Assembly (NCBI GenBank): GCA_027859175.1
Contig: JAQIBG010000359.1
Span: 1 to 35,010 of the forward strand
Source of the DNA: Planctomycetota bacterium
GTDB lineage: Bacteria; Planctomycetota; UBA11346
Direction: 5' to 3'
Length of the DNA: 35,010 nt
The notes beneath the pieces were generated by a model. It did not search any database, had not been told where the DNA came from, and was given only the letters and a program-made list of their open reading frames with translations. The translations under genes and the position numbers were made by a program. Position 1 is the first letter of the stretch. Every line of letters begins with the position of its first letter. Below, piece by piece: positions 7,452 to 16,297 of this stretch.

Positions 7452-10400
7452 CAGGAGTCTCCTCGCCAGCGGGCGTTGCTGCGGCGGGCTCGGGCTCGCC
7501 GCGGTCTTCGATGTGGGGCGCTGGCGCAACAGGCTGATCGGTTTCGATTGCCTCGGGCTCAGTGTCTGCGTCGTGTTGATTGGGGTCGTCAATTGGTGCC
7601 GGGATTGCCGGTTCAGTGGTTTCAGCGGGTTCAGCGCTGTTCTCGTTGGGCATGAGGCCCGGTTCGATGGCAGCAGGGGCGCTGGTGTTGGCGGCGCCCT
7701 CGGGGCTGGTCGTTTGGGCGGCATCGTCGACAATTGCCTGCAGGCTTTCCATGAGTGCCTGGTTGTCTTCGTCGTTGACGAGGGTGGCATCGCTGCGGCT
7801 CGTGGGCGGCGTTGCGGCATCGAGGATGCGGCTGCCGTCGGGGTCAAGCTGCCAGTCGACATCGGCCGCCAAGCGCAGGCCGAGGTAGGCCGAGCGCAGG
7901 TCGCGGTCGGCCGCGAGACGGTTGCCGGCGCGCAGGCTTTCGGCTGGGTCGCCCCAACCGCCGCCGCGCGCGGCGTGGCTATCGGTGCTGCGCAGGCGGA
8001 AATTATCGGCCAGCAAGATCTGATAGCTGCCGTAAGGCGTGCCGCACCACTCCCAAACGTTGCCGTGCATATCGTAGAGGCCAATCGGGTTGGCCAGCTT
8101 GCCGGCTACGGGGTGGTCATAATTACTGCTGTTGTCTTCGAACCAGGCGAGGTCACTGACCGAGCGTAGGCTGCGGGCATCGGTCAAGTCTTCGACCATG
8201 CCGTTGTAGGTAAATGCATGGCCAGGGTCGATGCCAGCGCGGCAGGCGTATTCCCATTCGTGTTCCCCGGGCAGACGCAGAGGTGCCAAGTCTTTGGTTG
8301 TGCTGAGGAAGGCCTCGATGTCGCCCATGTTGACGCGGTTGACCGGGCGCTGCAGCGACTTGGTGCGGCTGCTATGGCGGCTCGGGTTGTCGCCCATGGT
8401 TGCGATCCAAATTTCTTGGGTCAGCTCGGTTTCGGCCAGCCAGAAGGCCTTGGGGACCACCACGTCGGTTTGGGTTTCGTCTTTGCCGCGGCCGTCTTCA
8501 CCGATGGGCGAACCCATGACGAAACGACCAGCGGGCACGAAGCGGAAGCGCTGGGCGGTGTCACCGGGCATGCGCAGGGTGGCGTGGATGCCAAGTTGGT
8601 CGCGGCCGTACTCATCGGCCCAATCGGGCGTGCCGGGGCCGTACAGCAGGTCGAGCTGGCGCGCCCAGGCCATGACCTTGGGTGCCGTGGGGCCGACTTC
8701 GGCCTGGAGCAATTTCAGTTTGAGGAAAGCTTCGTCGAGGTTGGCAATGAAGAAACGCTGGCCGATGACCTCGTTGAGTTCCTGTTCTTGCGCCGCCACG
8801 CGGTCGGCCTTCTTGCGCCATTCATCGATATGCGGCGGAATGTTGTCGGCGCCGTAAGCCCGTTCAATTTCTGCAAGCTGGTCGAGCGCGGTTCCGGTAA
8901 TCGGTTTCGGATGTTCGAAAATATCTTCTAACTGGGCGCGGTAGCGTTGGTCGAGTTCGGTGACGTTCTCCCAGTGCTGGTCGGCACGGTTGAGGGTCGC
9001 TTGGTAAAGGGCCGTTTGCTTCGGGTTGAGAGCCTCGAGGTCGCGGAGGCGATCCATGATCTGATGCAGGGCGGCGAGGCGTTTGATGCTGACGTGGCGG
9101 TAGAGGTCGCGGTTTGCCAGTTCCTTGCCGGTTTCACGGTTGTCGTTGAGGGCTTGGATGTCCGCTAGCAGGGCGCCGCGCCAGGCAACGTAGCGCACGC
9201 TGGTGACGTCAAACAGCTTGGCAGCGCGACGTAAGTCTTCGTCGCGGGCGTCGAGCATGGCTGCGGTGTCGCTGGCTTTGTTGCGATCCACCGAGTCATC
9301 AAGGTTCTTGGTAAGTTTGGCAAGTTCTTCAGCGTGCAGCTTGAAGAATTCTTGGTAAGCCGCGAGTTCGGCCTCGGGGTCTTGCAGTAACAGGCCGAGT
9401 TCGGCCATTGCCGGCTTGAGCTTGTCTTCAAGCGTTTTGACGCTGATCTCGTACCAGGCATCGGAATTGGCGGTGGCCTGATCGAGCGTGGTGCGGAGGC
9501 GATCCTTGCGTGCAAACTCGGTGTTAACGAGGCCGCGCCAAGTGTTGTAGTCGTCAGGGTTGGTTCCAACGTTTCGCGCCAGTTCTTTGAGCGCGGCGTC
9601 GGCAGCGGTCAGCGTGGCAAAAGTCCAGTTGTCTTGCTCGAACGACTCGGTCGGGCTCAATTCGGCACGAAGCTCAGCGACGTGATCGAGTTTTGCGTCC
9701 CACAGTTGTAGCTGTTCGATTTCATCACCGGTAACCAGCTCAGGGTAGTCGGTGTAAATGGTTCGCAGTTCGGTAATGCGGTTGCGGGCGTTGCGAACTA
9801 GCGGTGCGGCGTCGTTGAGCTTCAGTAGTTCAGTGTAAAGCGGTGTGGCCCGTTCGCGCGCGTTATTGGCTGCGAGTTCGCGATCGGCGATGGCTTTGCG
9901 CTGTTGCTCGATTATTCGGTTTTCGTGGCTCTGCCACACCACCACGCTGCCGGCAATCAGGAAGGTCACGAGAACGGCCGCGGCGCCAAGCCGTACCGCG
10001 TTGCGTTGTATCCAGCTTTGATTCTCGCGCAGGGCTTCGGCGCCGCCGGTGGAGAGCTTTTGCTGCAGCAGGGCTTCGAGACGTTTGCCATCGGCGAAGT
10101 CTTCGAGGTCGCGCACCAGGTCTTTGGCGCTCTGGTAGCGATTCTCTGGCTTTTTCGACAGCAGCTTGATGCAGACCGCTTGCACGTCTTCGGGGATGTC
10201 TTCGCGCAATTCGCGCGGCAGCTTTGGTTCGGCGTAGCTGTGTTGATAGATCAACGCGTCGGCCGAATTACCATCGAAGGGGCGCTGCATAGTCAGCAGT
10301 TGATAGAACACCACGCCGAGCGAGTAGAGGTCACTGCGGGCGTCTACTTCGCCGCCACGGCCCTGCTCGGGCGAGATGTAGGCCGGGGTGCCCATGGCCT

Positions 10401-12156
10401 GGCCGGTTAGGGTGAGGCCAGCCTCGCCTTGGATCTTAACGATACCAAAGTCAGTAATTTTTATCTCGCGCTTTTTCGTGACCATCAAGTTCGGCGGCTT
10501 GATGTCGCGATGCACGATATTGTGGCTGTTGGCCTCTACCAAACCGCGCGCGGACTGTAGGGTAATGTCGATGGCTTCGTCGATAGTGAAGCCTTCGTCG
10601 GCGGCCTTCTTCGCTTTGAGGACATGGTCGAGGTCGGTGCCCTCAACGTATTCCATCACGTAATAAGGCTGGCCCTCAACGTTACCGGCGGCGTACACCG
10701 CAACCACGTTGTGGCTGCGCATGGTGCCGGCGGCACGGGCTTCGAGTTCGAAGCGCTCGAGAAGCTGGGGGTTGTTGGCCAAGTGGGCGCTGAGGACTTT
10801 AACCGCACAGCGCCGGCCGAGTGATTTTTGACGGGCGCGGTAGACCAGACCCATGCCGCCTTCGCCAACGATGCCGCCGATCTCGTAGTCACCCCACACC
10901 ATGCCGGTGGATGGGCCTTTGCGGCCTTCGAGGTGCCAGGCGGCGTCGAGCTGGGTGCTGGTGCCGCCGCTGCCTGGCCCTGTGCCGTCGGTGACGTTGC
11001 TGGAGCGGGTTGGCTTATTGGTGGTGAAGAGAGTGGGGGGCGTGTGGCGGCCTGGTACCAAGGTGGCGCGCGTGACGCTGTCGTCGTTGCCGCTAACCTT
11101 TGGTGCTGGGTGGCTGTCGCTAGAAGAGCGGGGCTTGGCGCCTTCGGGGATAAAGCGCGTGACACTTGGGTTGGGGCCGAGCGCGGTCTTCTCGACGTCC
11201 CAGTCGTCGGCCATCGGCTTCTTGCTCGGCGCGATCGCGGTTTTGTCGATGTCCCAGTCGTCGTCGCTGCTCGTGGCGTGGGCCGCGGCTGGGGTGATGG
11301 CAGTTTTGCTGGCATCCCAGTTGTCGTCGCTGGCTCCAGGTGCTGGGGTGATGGCAGTTTTGCTGGCATCCCATTCATCATCGCGGCCGTGCCGCGTGGT
11401 GGGGGCCTCGCTGATTCCGCTGCTGTTGGGGTCGCGGGTGATGCGATCGGTGGGGGCTTCGCTGATGCCGCTGGCGGCAAGGTCATCGCGCTCGACGCGG
11501 TCGGTCGGGCTTTCGCTGATGCCCGCACGCTGGGAATCCGGGCTGCCGGTGGTCGGCTTGCTGGGGCTACTGGGCTTGGCTGGCTTGAAGCGGCCGGAGC
11601 CTCCTTGGCCCTTGGGAGCAAATCCGCCGTGACGCAGGCCCTGCTCGCTGCGGCTGAGGAAGGCTGGGTTGCTGAGCGGATTGTCTGAATGGGGGTCGAG
11701 GCTGAAGCCCTGCTTGGCCTCATCGGCCTCAGACTCGCCGATGGTGAAATGCAGGGGCGTAAGTGCGCTGGGCTCGGTGGGCGCTTGTGGGGCCTTGGGC
11801 TTATGATGCCAGTTGGGAATTAGGCCGCTGTCGGTGCTGGCGCCGGCGGTGCGCGAAGGCAGCGCAAACAAGCTGCCGCCGGCTTCGGCCTGGCCTGCAC
11901 TCTGCTCCAGACTGAAGGCTGTTTCGGCGTCCTTGCTCGTATCGGCGTGAGCTTCGCCTTCGGAAACCTCAGGCGTGGCGTCAGCAGCGACCTGTTCGGT
12001 GTCGGCAGCATCACGTGCCAGGGGCGGCAGGGCGAAGGGGCCGTCGGCCAGACTACGCTCCTGGTCTCCCTGGTCGCTTTGGTCGGAGCCAAAGGGATTG
12101 CGCAGCGCGGGCAGCGCCGGGTCTTTCTTGTCGGTGCCGAGCCAGTCGAGGTCCAC
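7438..12156 (-). CDS. PpkA-like transmembrane Ser/Thr kinase with outer SUMF1-fold domain
   Basis: A 1572-residue multidomain protein. Residues 1-415 are disordered and carry two sets of threonine-containing repeats. The kinase domain spans about 419-690: GEGGMG loop, CAVKV lysine near 452, HRDIKPPN near 547, DFG near 568, SPEQ and DLYSLGVVFYQLL. One transmembrane helix lies at about 716-738 (LGAAAVLVTFLIAGSVVV). A long charged helical region follows to about 1170, then a SUMF1 (formylglycine-generating-enzyme-like) domain at 1200-1432 (FVPAGRFVMGSP, RLPGEHEWEYACRAG, DMHGNVWEWCG, ARGGGWGD), and an acidic Pro/Glu tail. No cysteine follows GGGW, so it is not expected to be an FGE. GTG at 12156 is chosen because GGAG precedes it and the upstream gene stops 5 bases before; GTG at 12192 is the alternative. 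In Pseudomonas T6SS the kinase PpkA is activated with help from the separate SUMF1 protein TagR; here both functions seem fused. Confidence 0.92.
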   Translation of the reverse strand: MDLDWLGTDKKDPALPALRNPFGSDQSDQGDQERSLADGPFALPPLARDAADTEQVAADATPEVSEGEAHADTSKDAETAFSLEQSAGQAEAGGSLFALPSRTAGASTDSGLIPNWHHKPKAPQAPTEPSALTPLHFTIGESEADEAKQGFSLDPHSDNPLSNPAFLSRSEQGLRHGGFAPKGQGGSGRFKPAKPSSPSKPTTGSPDSQRAGISESPTDRVERDDLAASGISEAPTDRITRDPNSSGISEAPTTRHGRDDEWDASKTAITPAPGASDDNWDASKTAITPAAAHATSSDDDWDIDKTAIAPSKKPMADDWDVEKTALGPNPSVTRFIPEGAKPRSSSDSHPAPKVSGNDDSVTRATLVPGRHTPPTLFTTNKPTRSSNVTDGTGPGSGGTSTQLDAAWHLEGRKGPSTGMVWGDYEIGGIVGEGGMGLVYRARQKSLGRRCAVKVLSAHLANNPQLLERFELEARAAGTMRSHNVVAVYAAGNVEGQPYYVMEYVEGTDLDHVLKAKKAADEGFTIDEAIDITLQSARGLVEANSHNIVHRDIKPPNLMVTKKREIKITDFGIVKIQGEAGLTLTGQAMGTPAYISPEQGRGGEVDARSDLYSLGVVFYQLLTMQRPFDGNSADALIYQHSYAEPKLPRELREDIPEDVQAVCIKLLSKKPENRYQSAKDLVRDLEDFADGKRLEALLQQKLSTGGAEALRENQSWIQRNAVRLGAAAVLVTFLIAGSVVVWQSHENRIIEQQRKAIADRELAANNARERATPLYTELLKLNDAAPLVRNARNRITELRTIYTDYPELVTGDEIEQLQLWDAKLDHVAELRAELSPTESFEQDNWTFATLTAADAALKELARNVGTNPDDYNTWRGLVNTEFARKDRLRTTLDQATANSDAWYEISVKTLEDKLKPAMAELGLLLQDPEAELAAYQEFFKLHAEELAKLTKNLDDSVDRNKASDTAAMLDARDEDLRRAAKLFDVTSVRYVAWRGALLADIQALNDNRETGKELANRDLYRHVSIKRLAALHQIMDRLRDLEALNPKQTALYQATLNRADQHWENVTELDQRYRAQLEDIFEHPKPITGTALDQLAEIERAYGADNIPPHIDEWRKKADRVAAQEQELNEVIGQRFFIANLDEAFLKLKLLQAEVGPTAPKVMAWARQLDLLYGPGTPDWADEYGRDQLGIHATLRMPGDTAQRFRFVPAGRFVMGSPIGEDGRGKDETQTDVVVPKAFWLAETELTQEIWIATMGDNPSRHSSRTKSLQRPVNRVNMGDIEAFLSTTKDLAPLRLPGEHEWEYACRAGIDPGHAFTYNGMVEDLTDARSLRSVSDLAWFEDNSSNYDHPVAGKLANPIGLYDMHGNVWEWCGTPYGSYQILLADNFRLRSTDSHAARGGGWGDPAESLRAGNRLAADRDLRSAYLGLRLAADVDWQLDPDGSRILDAATPPTSRSDATLVNDEDNQALMESLQAIVDDAAQTTSPEGAANTSAPAAIEPGLMPNENSAEPAETTEPAIPAPIDDPNQHDADTEPEAIETDQPVAPAPHIEDRGEPEPAAATPAGEETPDGPQ
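11173..11388 (-). repeat. Four tandem W-D-x-x-K-T-A repeats in the kinase N-terminal arm
   Basis: Four units of the form D-D-x-W-D-x-(S/D/E)-K-T-A-(I/L)-x-P are encoded at roughly 11347-11384, 11293-11330, 11229-11266 and 11173-11211, spaced 16-22 residues apart. The first two units share a perfect 32-base direct repeat (11288-11319 and 11342-11373), so part of the array arose by recent duplication. Each unit offers a conserved threonine in an acidic context, as expected for phosphorylation and FHA-domain docking. The docking role is inferred. Confidence 0.85.
11388..11525 (-). repeat. Three G-I-S-E-(A/S)-P-T repeats in the kinase N-terminal arm
   Basis: Three copies of GISE(A/S)PT(D/T)R, each followed by an Arg-Asp pair, lie directly N-terminal to the W-D-x-x-K-T-A repeats. 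They are spaced about 15-17 residues apart and each has one invariant threonine after proline. They are a second, different short linear motif array in the same predicted disordered arm. Confidence 0.8.
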
Positions 12157-12161
12157 GCCGC

Positions 12162-12797
12162 TTACTCCAGGCGGGTCGGCGCGGCCGACCACCGGTAGCT
12201 AATGCCGATGCCGAAGAGCGGGCCCGTGTGGTCGATCGTGAGGTCACGGCCAGACCCGGTAAGGTCGCTGGTGCCCATGAGATAGCCGAGGTGCGCGTTG
12301 GCGAGCCAGCTGTCTGAAATTTCATAGACGCCACGTACTTCGGCACCGACGCGGTAGTAATCACCGTCAACGCTGAAGCCGTCTATGGCATCGCTCGAGC
12401 CGAAGTTGAATTCAGCCATGCCGTATTCGAGCAGGAACTCGGCCAGCAGGGTCCACTGGTCGGCGATGGCGTAGCCGTAGCCGGCGGTGCCGCGCAGGCC
12501 GTAGGTGGTGTAGTCGCTTGAGGACGGGTCGTAGGTGTACGCACCGTAGGTGAGCTGGGCGCCGGTGACGAGTGAGTGTGGGCTGCCGGGGAAGTTCCAG
12601 CCAAAGCGGCCACCGAGAGCCAGGCCGATGGCTTGGTCGAACGAGTCGCTCGCGCTGGCGTTGACTTCTTCTGAGCTGAGTTCGTAGTCGAACTTGGCGG
12701 GCAACACTTCGATGTCGAAGGTCAGGTCGCGAATGGTAGATTCGGCGGCGCCCAGGGCGCACAGGGCGAGGCCACAGCAGGCCAGGGTTCGGATCAT
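12162..12797 (-). CDS. Small outer-membrane beta-barrel protein
   Basis: A 211-residue protein with a Sec signal peptide (MIRTLACCGLALCALGAAES). The mature part is a series of alternating amphipathic strands with many Tyr, Gly and Phe residues (AYTYDPSSSDYTTYGLRG, YRVGAEVRGVYEI, LANAHLGYLMG) and a last strand GPLFGIGISYRW, typical of an 8-stranded OmpA/Opa-like barrel; a few residues follow the last aromatic. The ATG at 12797 overlaps the stop of the SUMF1 lipoprotein gene (ATGA), and the kinase start lies 5 bases after its stop. This coupling suggests that the barrel serves the kinase pathway, perhaps in place of the outer-membrane lipoprotein TagQ of Pseudomonas. The barrel call is good; the role is inferred. 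Confidence 0.82.
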   Translation of the reverse strand: MIRTLACCGLALCALGAAESTIRDLTFDIEVLPAKFDYELSSEEVNASASDSFDQAIGLALGGRFGWNFPGSPHSLVTGAQLTYGAYTYDPSSSDYTTYGLRGTAGYGYAIADQWTLLAEFLLEYGMAEFNFGSSDAIDGFSVDGDYYRVGAEVRGVYEISDSWLANAHLGYLMGTSDLTGSGRDLTIDHTGPLFGIGISYRWSAAPTRLE

Positions 12798-13675
12798 CGT
12801 AGGCTCAGGGCCGGGCGTACCCCGACCAGGGGATGGGGGATGTCGGCGTCGAGATCGTTGACGTTGCTGGAACGCGCTTGCTGGACCACGTCGCGCCATG
12901 AACCGCCGCGGATCTTGCCGTCGGCCGTCCACTCCCAAACGTTGCCGTGCATGTCGAAACAGCCGGCGCCATTGGCTTGTTTGGCGCCAACGCGGAACGG
13001 GCCGGTGTCGCCGGCGGCGGTTTCAAAGGTCCAGGCGTGGGGTCTTATGAGATCGGCTTGTGGCGGAGTGGTGCCGGCATTGTCCCCAAACGCGTAATGC
13101 TTGTTGTTGCTGAGACGGGCCGCGTACTCCCACTCCTGCTTGCTCGGCAGGCGCAGGCTGACATTTGACAGCGCGGCGTTGGCGAGAACCGATTGCACCG
13201 AAGCGAGACTCAGGTTGTGGGCCGCGGCGTCGGCCGAGACATTGCTGACGTCACTGCCAAGGATACTCCAGGGGCTCGAACTGGCCAAGCGCTGCCATTG
13301 GGCTTGGGTGAGCTCAAACACCGCCAGGTAGTAGGGGCCTACCGTGACGGTGCCGCTGAGTTCGTAGGGCTGCAGCGAGGTGCTGGTGAAGCCATCTGGT
13401 CCACTGGCGTCAGCGTTGATCGTCAGGCTGCCGCCGTTGATTCGCTTAAACGCGATCTTGCTGCTGCGCAGGCTGTCGTCGCTGAGGTCGCCGGGGGTGT
13501 CGCGGCCGTAGACGCGACCAGCGTCGAGGTCGACGATGATCCAGGTAGCGTCTTCAAGCGAGAGCGCGTCTTCGAGATTGCCGGAACTGCTACCGCCGTC
13601 GCTGCCGCAACCGAGCACGCCGAGGGCCAGGGTGCAGACGAGGAGCAGGCTGGGAAGGGTTGGAGTGCGTAGCAT
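12794..13675 (-). CDS. SUMF1-fold lipoprotein, TagR-like, first gene of the kinase operon
   Basis: A 293-residue lipoprotein: signal sequence MLRTPTLPSLLLVCTLALGV followed by the lipobox LGC. A poorly conserved N-terminal section of about 100 residues precedes a SUMF1 fold (YYLAVFELTQAQWQRLA, LRLPSKQEWEYAARLS, CFDMHGNVWEWTADG, IRGGSWRD, and the closing VGVRPAL). True formylglycine-generating enzymes need two cysteines shortly after GGSW; here there are none, so a binding or regulatory role like TagR is more likely than enzyme activity. The start at 13675 is preferred because it gives the lipobox; the longer frame to 13873 reads into the divergent kinase gene. It heads an operon with the barrel and the transmembrane kinase, linked by overlapping codons. 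Confidence 0.88.
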   Translation of the reverse strand: MLRTPTLPSLLLVCTLALGVLGCGSDGGSSSGNLEDALSLEDATWIIVDLDAGRVYGRDTPGDLSDDSLRSSKIAFKRINGGSLTINADASGPDGFTSTSLQPYELSGTVTVGPYYLAVFELTQAQWQRLASSSPWSILGSDVSNVSADAAAHNLSLASVQSVLANAALSNVSLRLPSKQEWEYAARLSNNKHYAFGDNAGTTPPQADLIRPHAWTFETAAGDTGPFRVGAKQANGAGCFDMHGNVWEWTADGKIRGGSWRDVVQQARSSNVNDLDADIPHPLVGVRPALSLR

Positions 13676-13801
13676 GGCGGGCAGAGATCCTGGTGCGAGG
13701 GTCCTGGGAGACAATGGGAGAGTCGGTGCCCGGGCCCTTGGCTTTCGGCGCGGCCCAACTAGGCTGCCGCGACTGTGCTTACGAGTGCAGCTGGAGGCGG
13801 G

Positions 13802-16297
13802 ATGGTACAAGCGGTTGCAGGGCGGGCAGTGCTCCACGCGGCGTTTAAGCGGGGTATTCTTGAGGAAGGCCAACGCGATCGGCTTATGGCGGTGTTTGAC
13901 GGCGCCGGTTTAGCGACCGTGACCCAGGTGCGCGAGTGGCTTGACGCTGGCCAGGGCCTGGATGCCGCCTTGGGCCGCCAACTCAGCCGCTGTCTGCTGC
14001 GTCCTGATACACCGCGCCTGGGTGCTTATCACCCGCTGGCCCTGCTTGATGAAGGCGGGATGGGTAGCGTGTCTTTGGCCGCCGACGCCGCTGGGCGTAT
14101 TGTGGTGGTCAAAACCATGCGCCAGAAGCTGGCTAGCGTGCCGGAGTACATCAAGCGCTTCGAGCGCGAGATCGAGGTCATGCGGCAGCTCGATCACCAC
14201 AGCTTGGTGCACTGTTTGGACGCCGGATTGGCCGACGATGGTAGTTCCTTTTTGGTGTTAGAGTTTGTGCCGGGTGGCACCCTGAAGCAGGTTGCGGCGC
14301 GGCGCGGCATGCCCGAACGTCAGGCCCTGGCGATGATCTATCAGATCCTTGATGCCTTGGATTACGTGGCAGGTCACCAGTTGGTGCACCGCGACATCAA
14401 GCCTTCCAACATCTTCGTTGATGAGGAGCGCGCGGTTCTGGCCGATTTCGGCCTCGCTCGCTCCACCGCCGATGATGCCACCAGTTTGACCATGGCCGGC
14501 TCTTTGGTCGGCACGCCGCATTATATGGCGCCTGAGCAGATCCGTCCGGATGAGCCGGTTGACGCTCGCACCGACCTGTACGCCTTGGGTGCGGTGTTGT
14601 ATTTCGCGCTGACTGGGCGTGATCCGTATAGCGGCGCTCGCTACGAGGTGATGCATGCACATTGCTCGGCGGCGGTGCCCGAGGTACGGCGAGTTAACGA
14701 TGCGGTGAGCCAGGCGACCGAGTCGGTGATTGTTAAGGCGATGCAGAAGAACAGCGGCGACCGTTACGCGACTGCCGCCGAGATGCGTGCTGCCGTGGCC
14801 GAGGCCCTGCGTGGAATCGGTGAAGACCCCGCAACCATTGAAGAAGTTGTTGTTGAACAGTTGGCGGCGCGTGCTGCTGCGCAGCCGCCTGCAGCGGTTG
14901 CCGATGAGACCGATGATGACGCCGGTGCGCTTGAGCCGCAGTCAGATGTCCAGCCGGCGGCTGAAGCCGATCCTGAGCCAGCACCGGTGAGTGAACCCGG
15001 GCCGGCTATGCCGATGCCTGATGTTACCGACATCAAGCCAGCGACCGATCGCATTGCGGTGTCTGATCACCCGACGCCAACGCCGGGAGCAGAGGTCATG
15101 ACGCCAGTTGCCGACATGGGAACGCCCATGGCTACCGGCGCCACGCCGGCGGGCCCAGTGCTCGATCCGGTGACGAGTGCGCATCCAACGCCACGGTCGG
15201 CGCCCGCTGGTGAGGTGGAGCCCGAGCCGGAACCCGGCCCGGCTGGCGAGCCCTCGGCAGCCCTAGAGCCACGGGCCAGCGAGCCCTTGGCTCCTGAGCA
15301 GCCCGTGTATGAGGGCAGCCGTCACAGCCAGGTCACGATGTTCGCTGACTTCCAGGCTGAATACAAAGAGGCAACCGGGCGCGATCCCGATGAAGAATCA
15401 GGCGTGAGCCGCGGCGGCACGGATCACGATATTCGGGCCAATCAGACCACCCCAACGGGTGGTAGCGGTACGCCGCGGGTGGAAGACTCGCTGGATGGTG
15501 CGATGGGGCCCACCAGCACCGAGCCGGCTGTGGCGTCAACTGAGGCAACCGTGGTTGGCGATCATTTCGTTGGCGACCTCGGCCAGGCCTATGGTGGTGA
15601 CTGGTTGACCCTGCAGGAGGTGGGCGGCGAACAGCGGATTCTGCTGTGGGCCCGCACCAGCCTGGTGCTGGGCAAGATGCGTCAGACCCCGGTTGATCTG
15701 TGCCTGCGCAATTTCCCCGTGCCGGTGCACAAGGAGGCGTGCCAGCGCATTAGCCGTCAGCACGCGCGCCTTGCCTTGGTTGACCGTCAGTTGGTGATGG
15801 AAGACCTCGGTAGCGCCAATGGCTCGTTGTATGACGGTTTTGGGCTGATGGCGCATAAGCCGATGGCGATTGCACCGGGGCCAGAGCATTTGTTCGTGGC
15901 GGCCGATGTGGTGAAGTTGCGGATTCGCGTGGTCCACCGGGCTGGTGAACCGCAGTACCGACTGCCGGGGGCGCCCGAGGTGCAGCCCGGTATCTGCGGG
16001 CTCGATGTCAACCACCCCTACGATGCGGTGGTGATGACGCGGCCCGAGAACACCCCCGAGTTTGCCTACGCCTGCGTGTTGCGTCGGGTCGGCATCGGTG
16101 GCGGCGGGACCGAGTTCCTGGTCCATGACCCGCGTGGCGACGAGGTGGCCGAAATCGGTCTGTTCGGTGGCCGTTGGATTCGCCGCCGTGGGGGCCACAC
16201 GCCGGGTGCGTGGGGGCCTTTGGATATCGGCGACAGCTTTGTGGCGGGTGGCCGCACCTTCGTGGTTGGCGTTGGCGATTACGCTCACTTCCATTAG
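13802..16297 (+). CDS. Soluble Ser/Thr kinase fused to an FHA domain
   Basis: About 831 residues, no membrane segment. A helical N-terminal extension (about 1-70) precedes the kinase domain at 72-340: LLDEGGMGSVSLA loop, VVVKT lysine near 104, HRDIKPSN near 196, DFG near 214, APEQ and DLYALGAVLYFALTG. The first glycine of the loop is Asp. A long linker rich in Pro, Glu and Ala (about 350-590) leads to an FHA domain at about 610-715 (LVLGKMRQ, SRQHARLAL, MEDLGSANGSLYDG), which binds phosphothreonine peptides, and a further beta-rich C-terminal section. In Pseudomonas T6SS the kinase PpkA phosphorylates the separate FHA protein Fha1; here an FHA module is attached to its own kinase. ATG at 13802 follows GGAGG closely; a GTG at 13775 is the alternative. 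Divergent from the SUMF1 lipoprotein operon. Confidence 0.9.
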   Translation: MVQAVAGRAVLHAAFKRGILEEGQRDRLMAVFDGAGLATVTQVREWLDAGQGLDAALGRQLSRCLLRPDTPRLGAYHPLALLDEGGMGSVSLAADAAGRIVVVKTMRQKLASVPEYIKRFEREIEVMRQLDHHSLVHCLDAGLADDGSSFLVLEFVPGGTLKQVAARRGMPERQALAMIYQILDALDYVAGHQLVHRDIKPSNIFVDEERAVLADFGLARSTADDATSLTMAGSLVGTPHYMAPEQIRPDEPVDARTDLYALGAVLYFALTGRDPYSGARYEVMHAHCSAAVPEVRRVNDAVSQATESVIVKAMQKNSGDRYATAAEMRAAVAEALRGIGEDPATIEEVVVEQLAARAAAQPPAAVADETDDDAGALEPQSDVQPAAEADPEPAPVSEPGPAMPMPDVTDIKPATDRIAVSDHPTPTPGAEVMTPVADMGTPMATGATPAGPVLDPVTSAHPTPRSAPAGEVEPEPEPGPAGEPSAALEPRASEPLAPEQPVYEGSRHSQVTMFADFQAEYKEATGRDPDEESGVSRGGTDHDIRANQTTPTGGSGTPRVEDSLDGAMGPTSTEPAVASTEATVVGDHFVGDLGQAYGGDWLTLQEVGGEQRILLWARTSLVLGKMRQTPVDLCLRNFPVPVHKEACQRISRQHARLALVDRQLVMEDLGSANGSLYDGFGLMAHKPMAIAPGPEHLFVAADVVKLRIRVVHRAGEPQYRLPGAPEVQPGICGLDVNHPYDAVVMTRPENTPEFAYACVLRRVGIGGGGTEFLVHDPRGDEVAEIGLFGGRWIRRRGGHTPGAWGPLDIGDSFVAGGRTFVVGVGDYAHFH

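Noticed and set aside
7452-8084. Long minus-strand extension upstream of the 301-residue gene
   Set aside because: It is out-of-frame DNA of the kinase SUMF1 domain and tail, with Pro/Thr/Ser-rich shadow text; a good ribosome binding site precedes the ATG at 7451.
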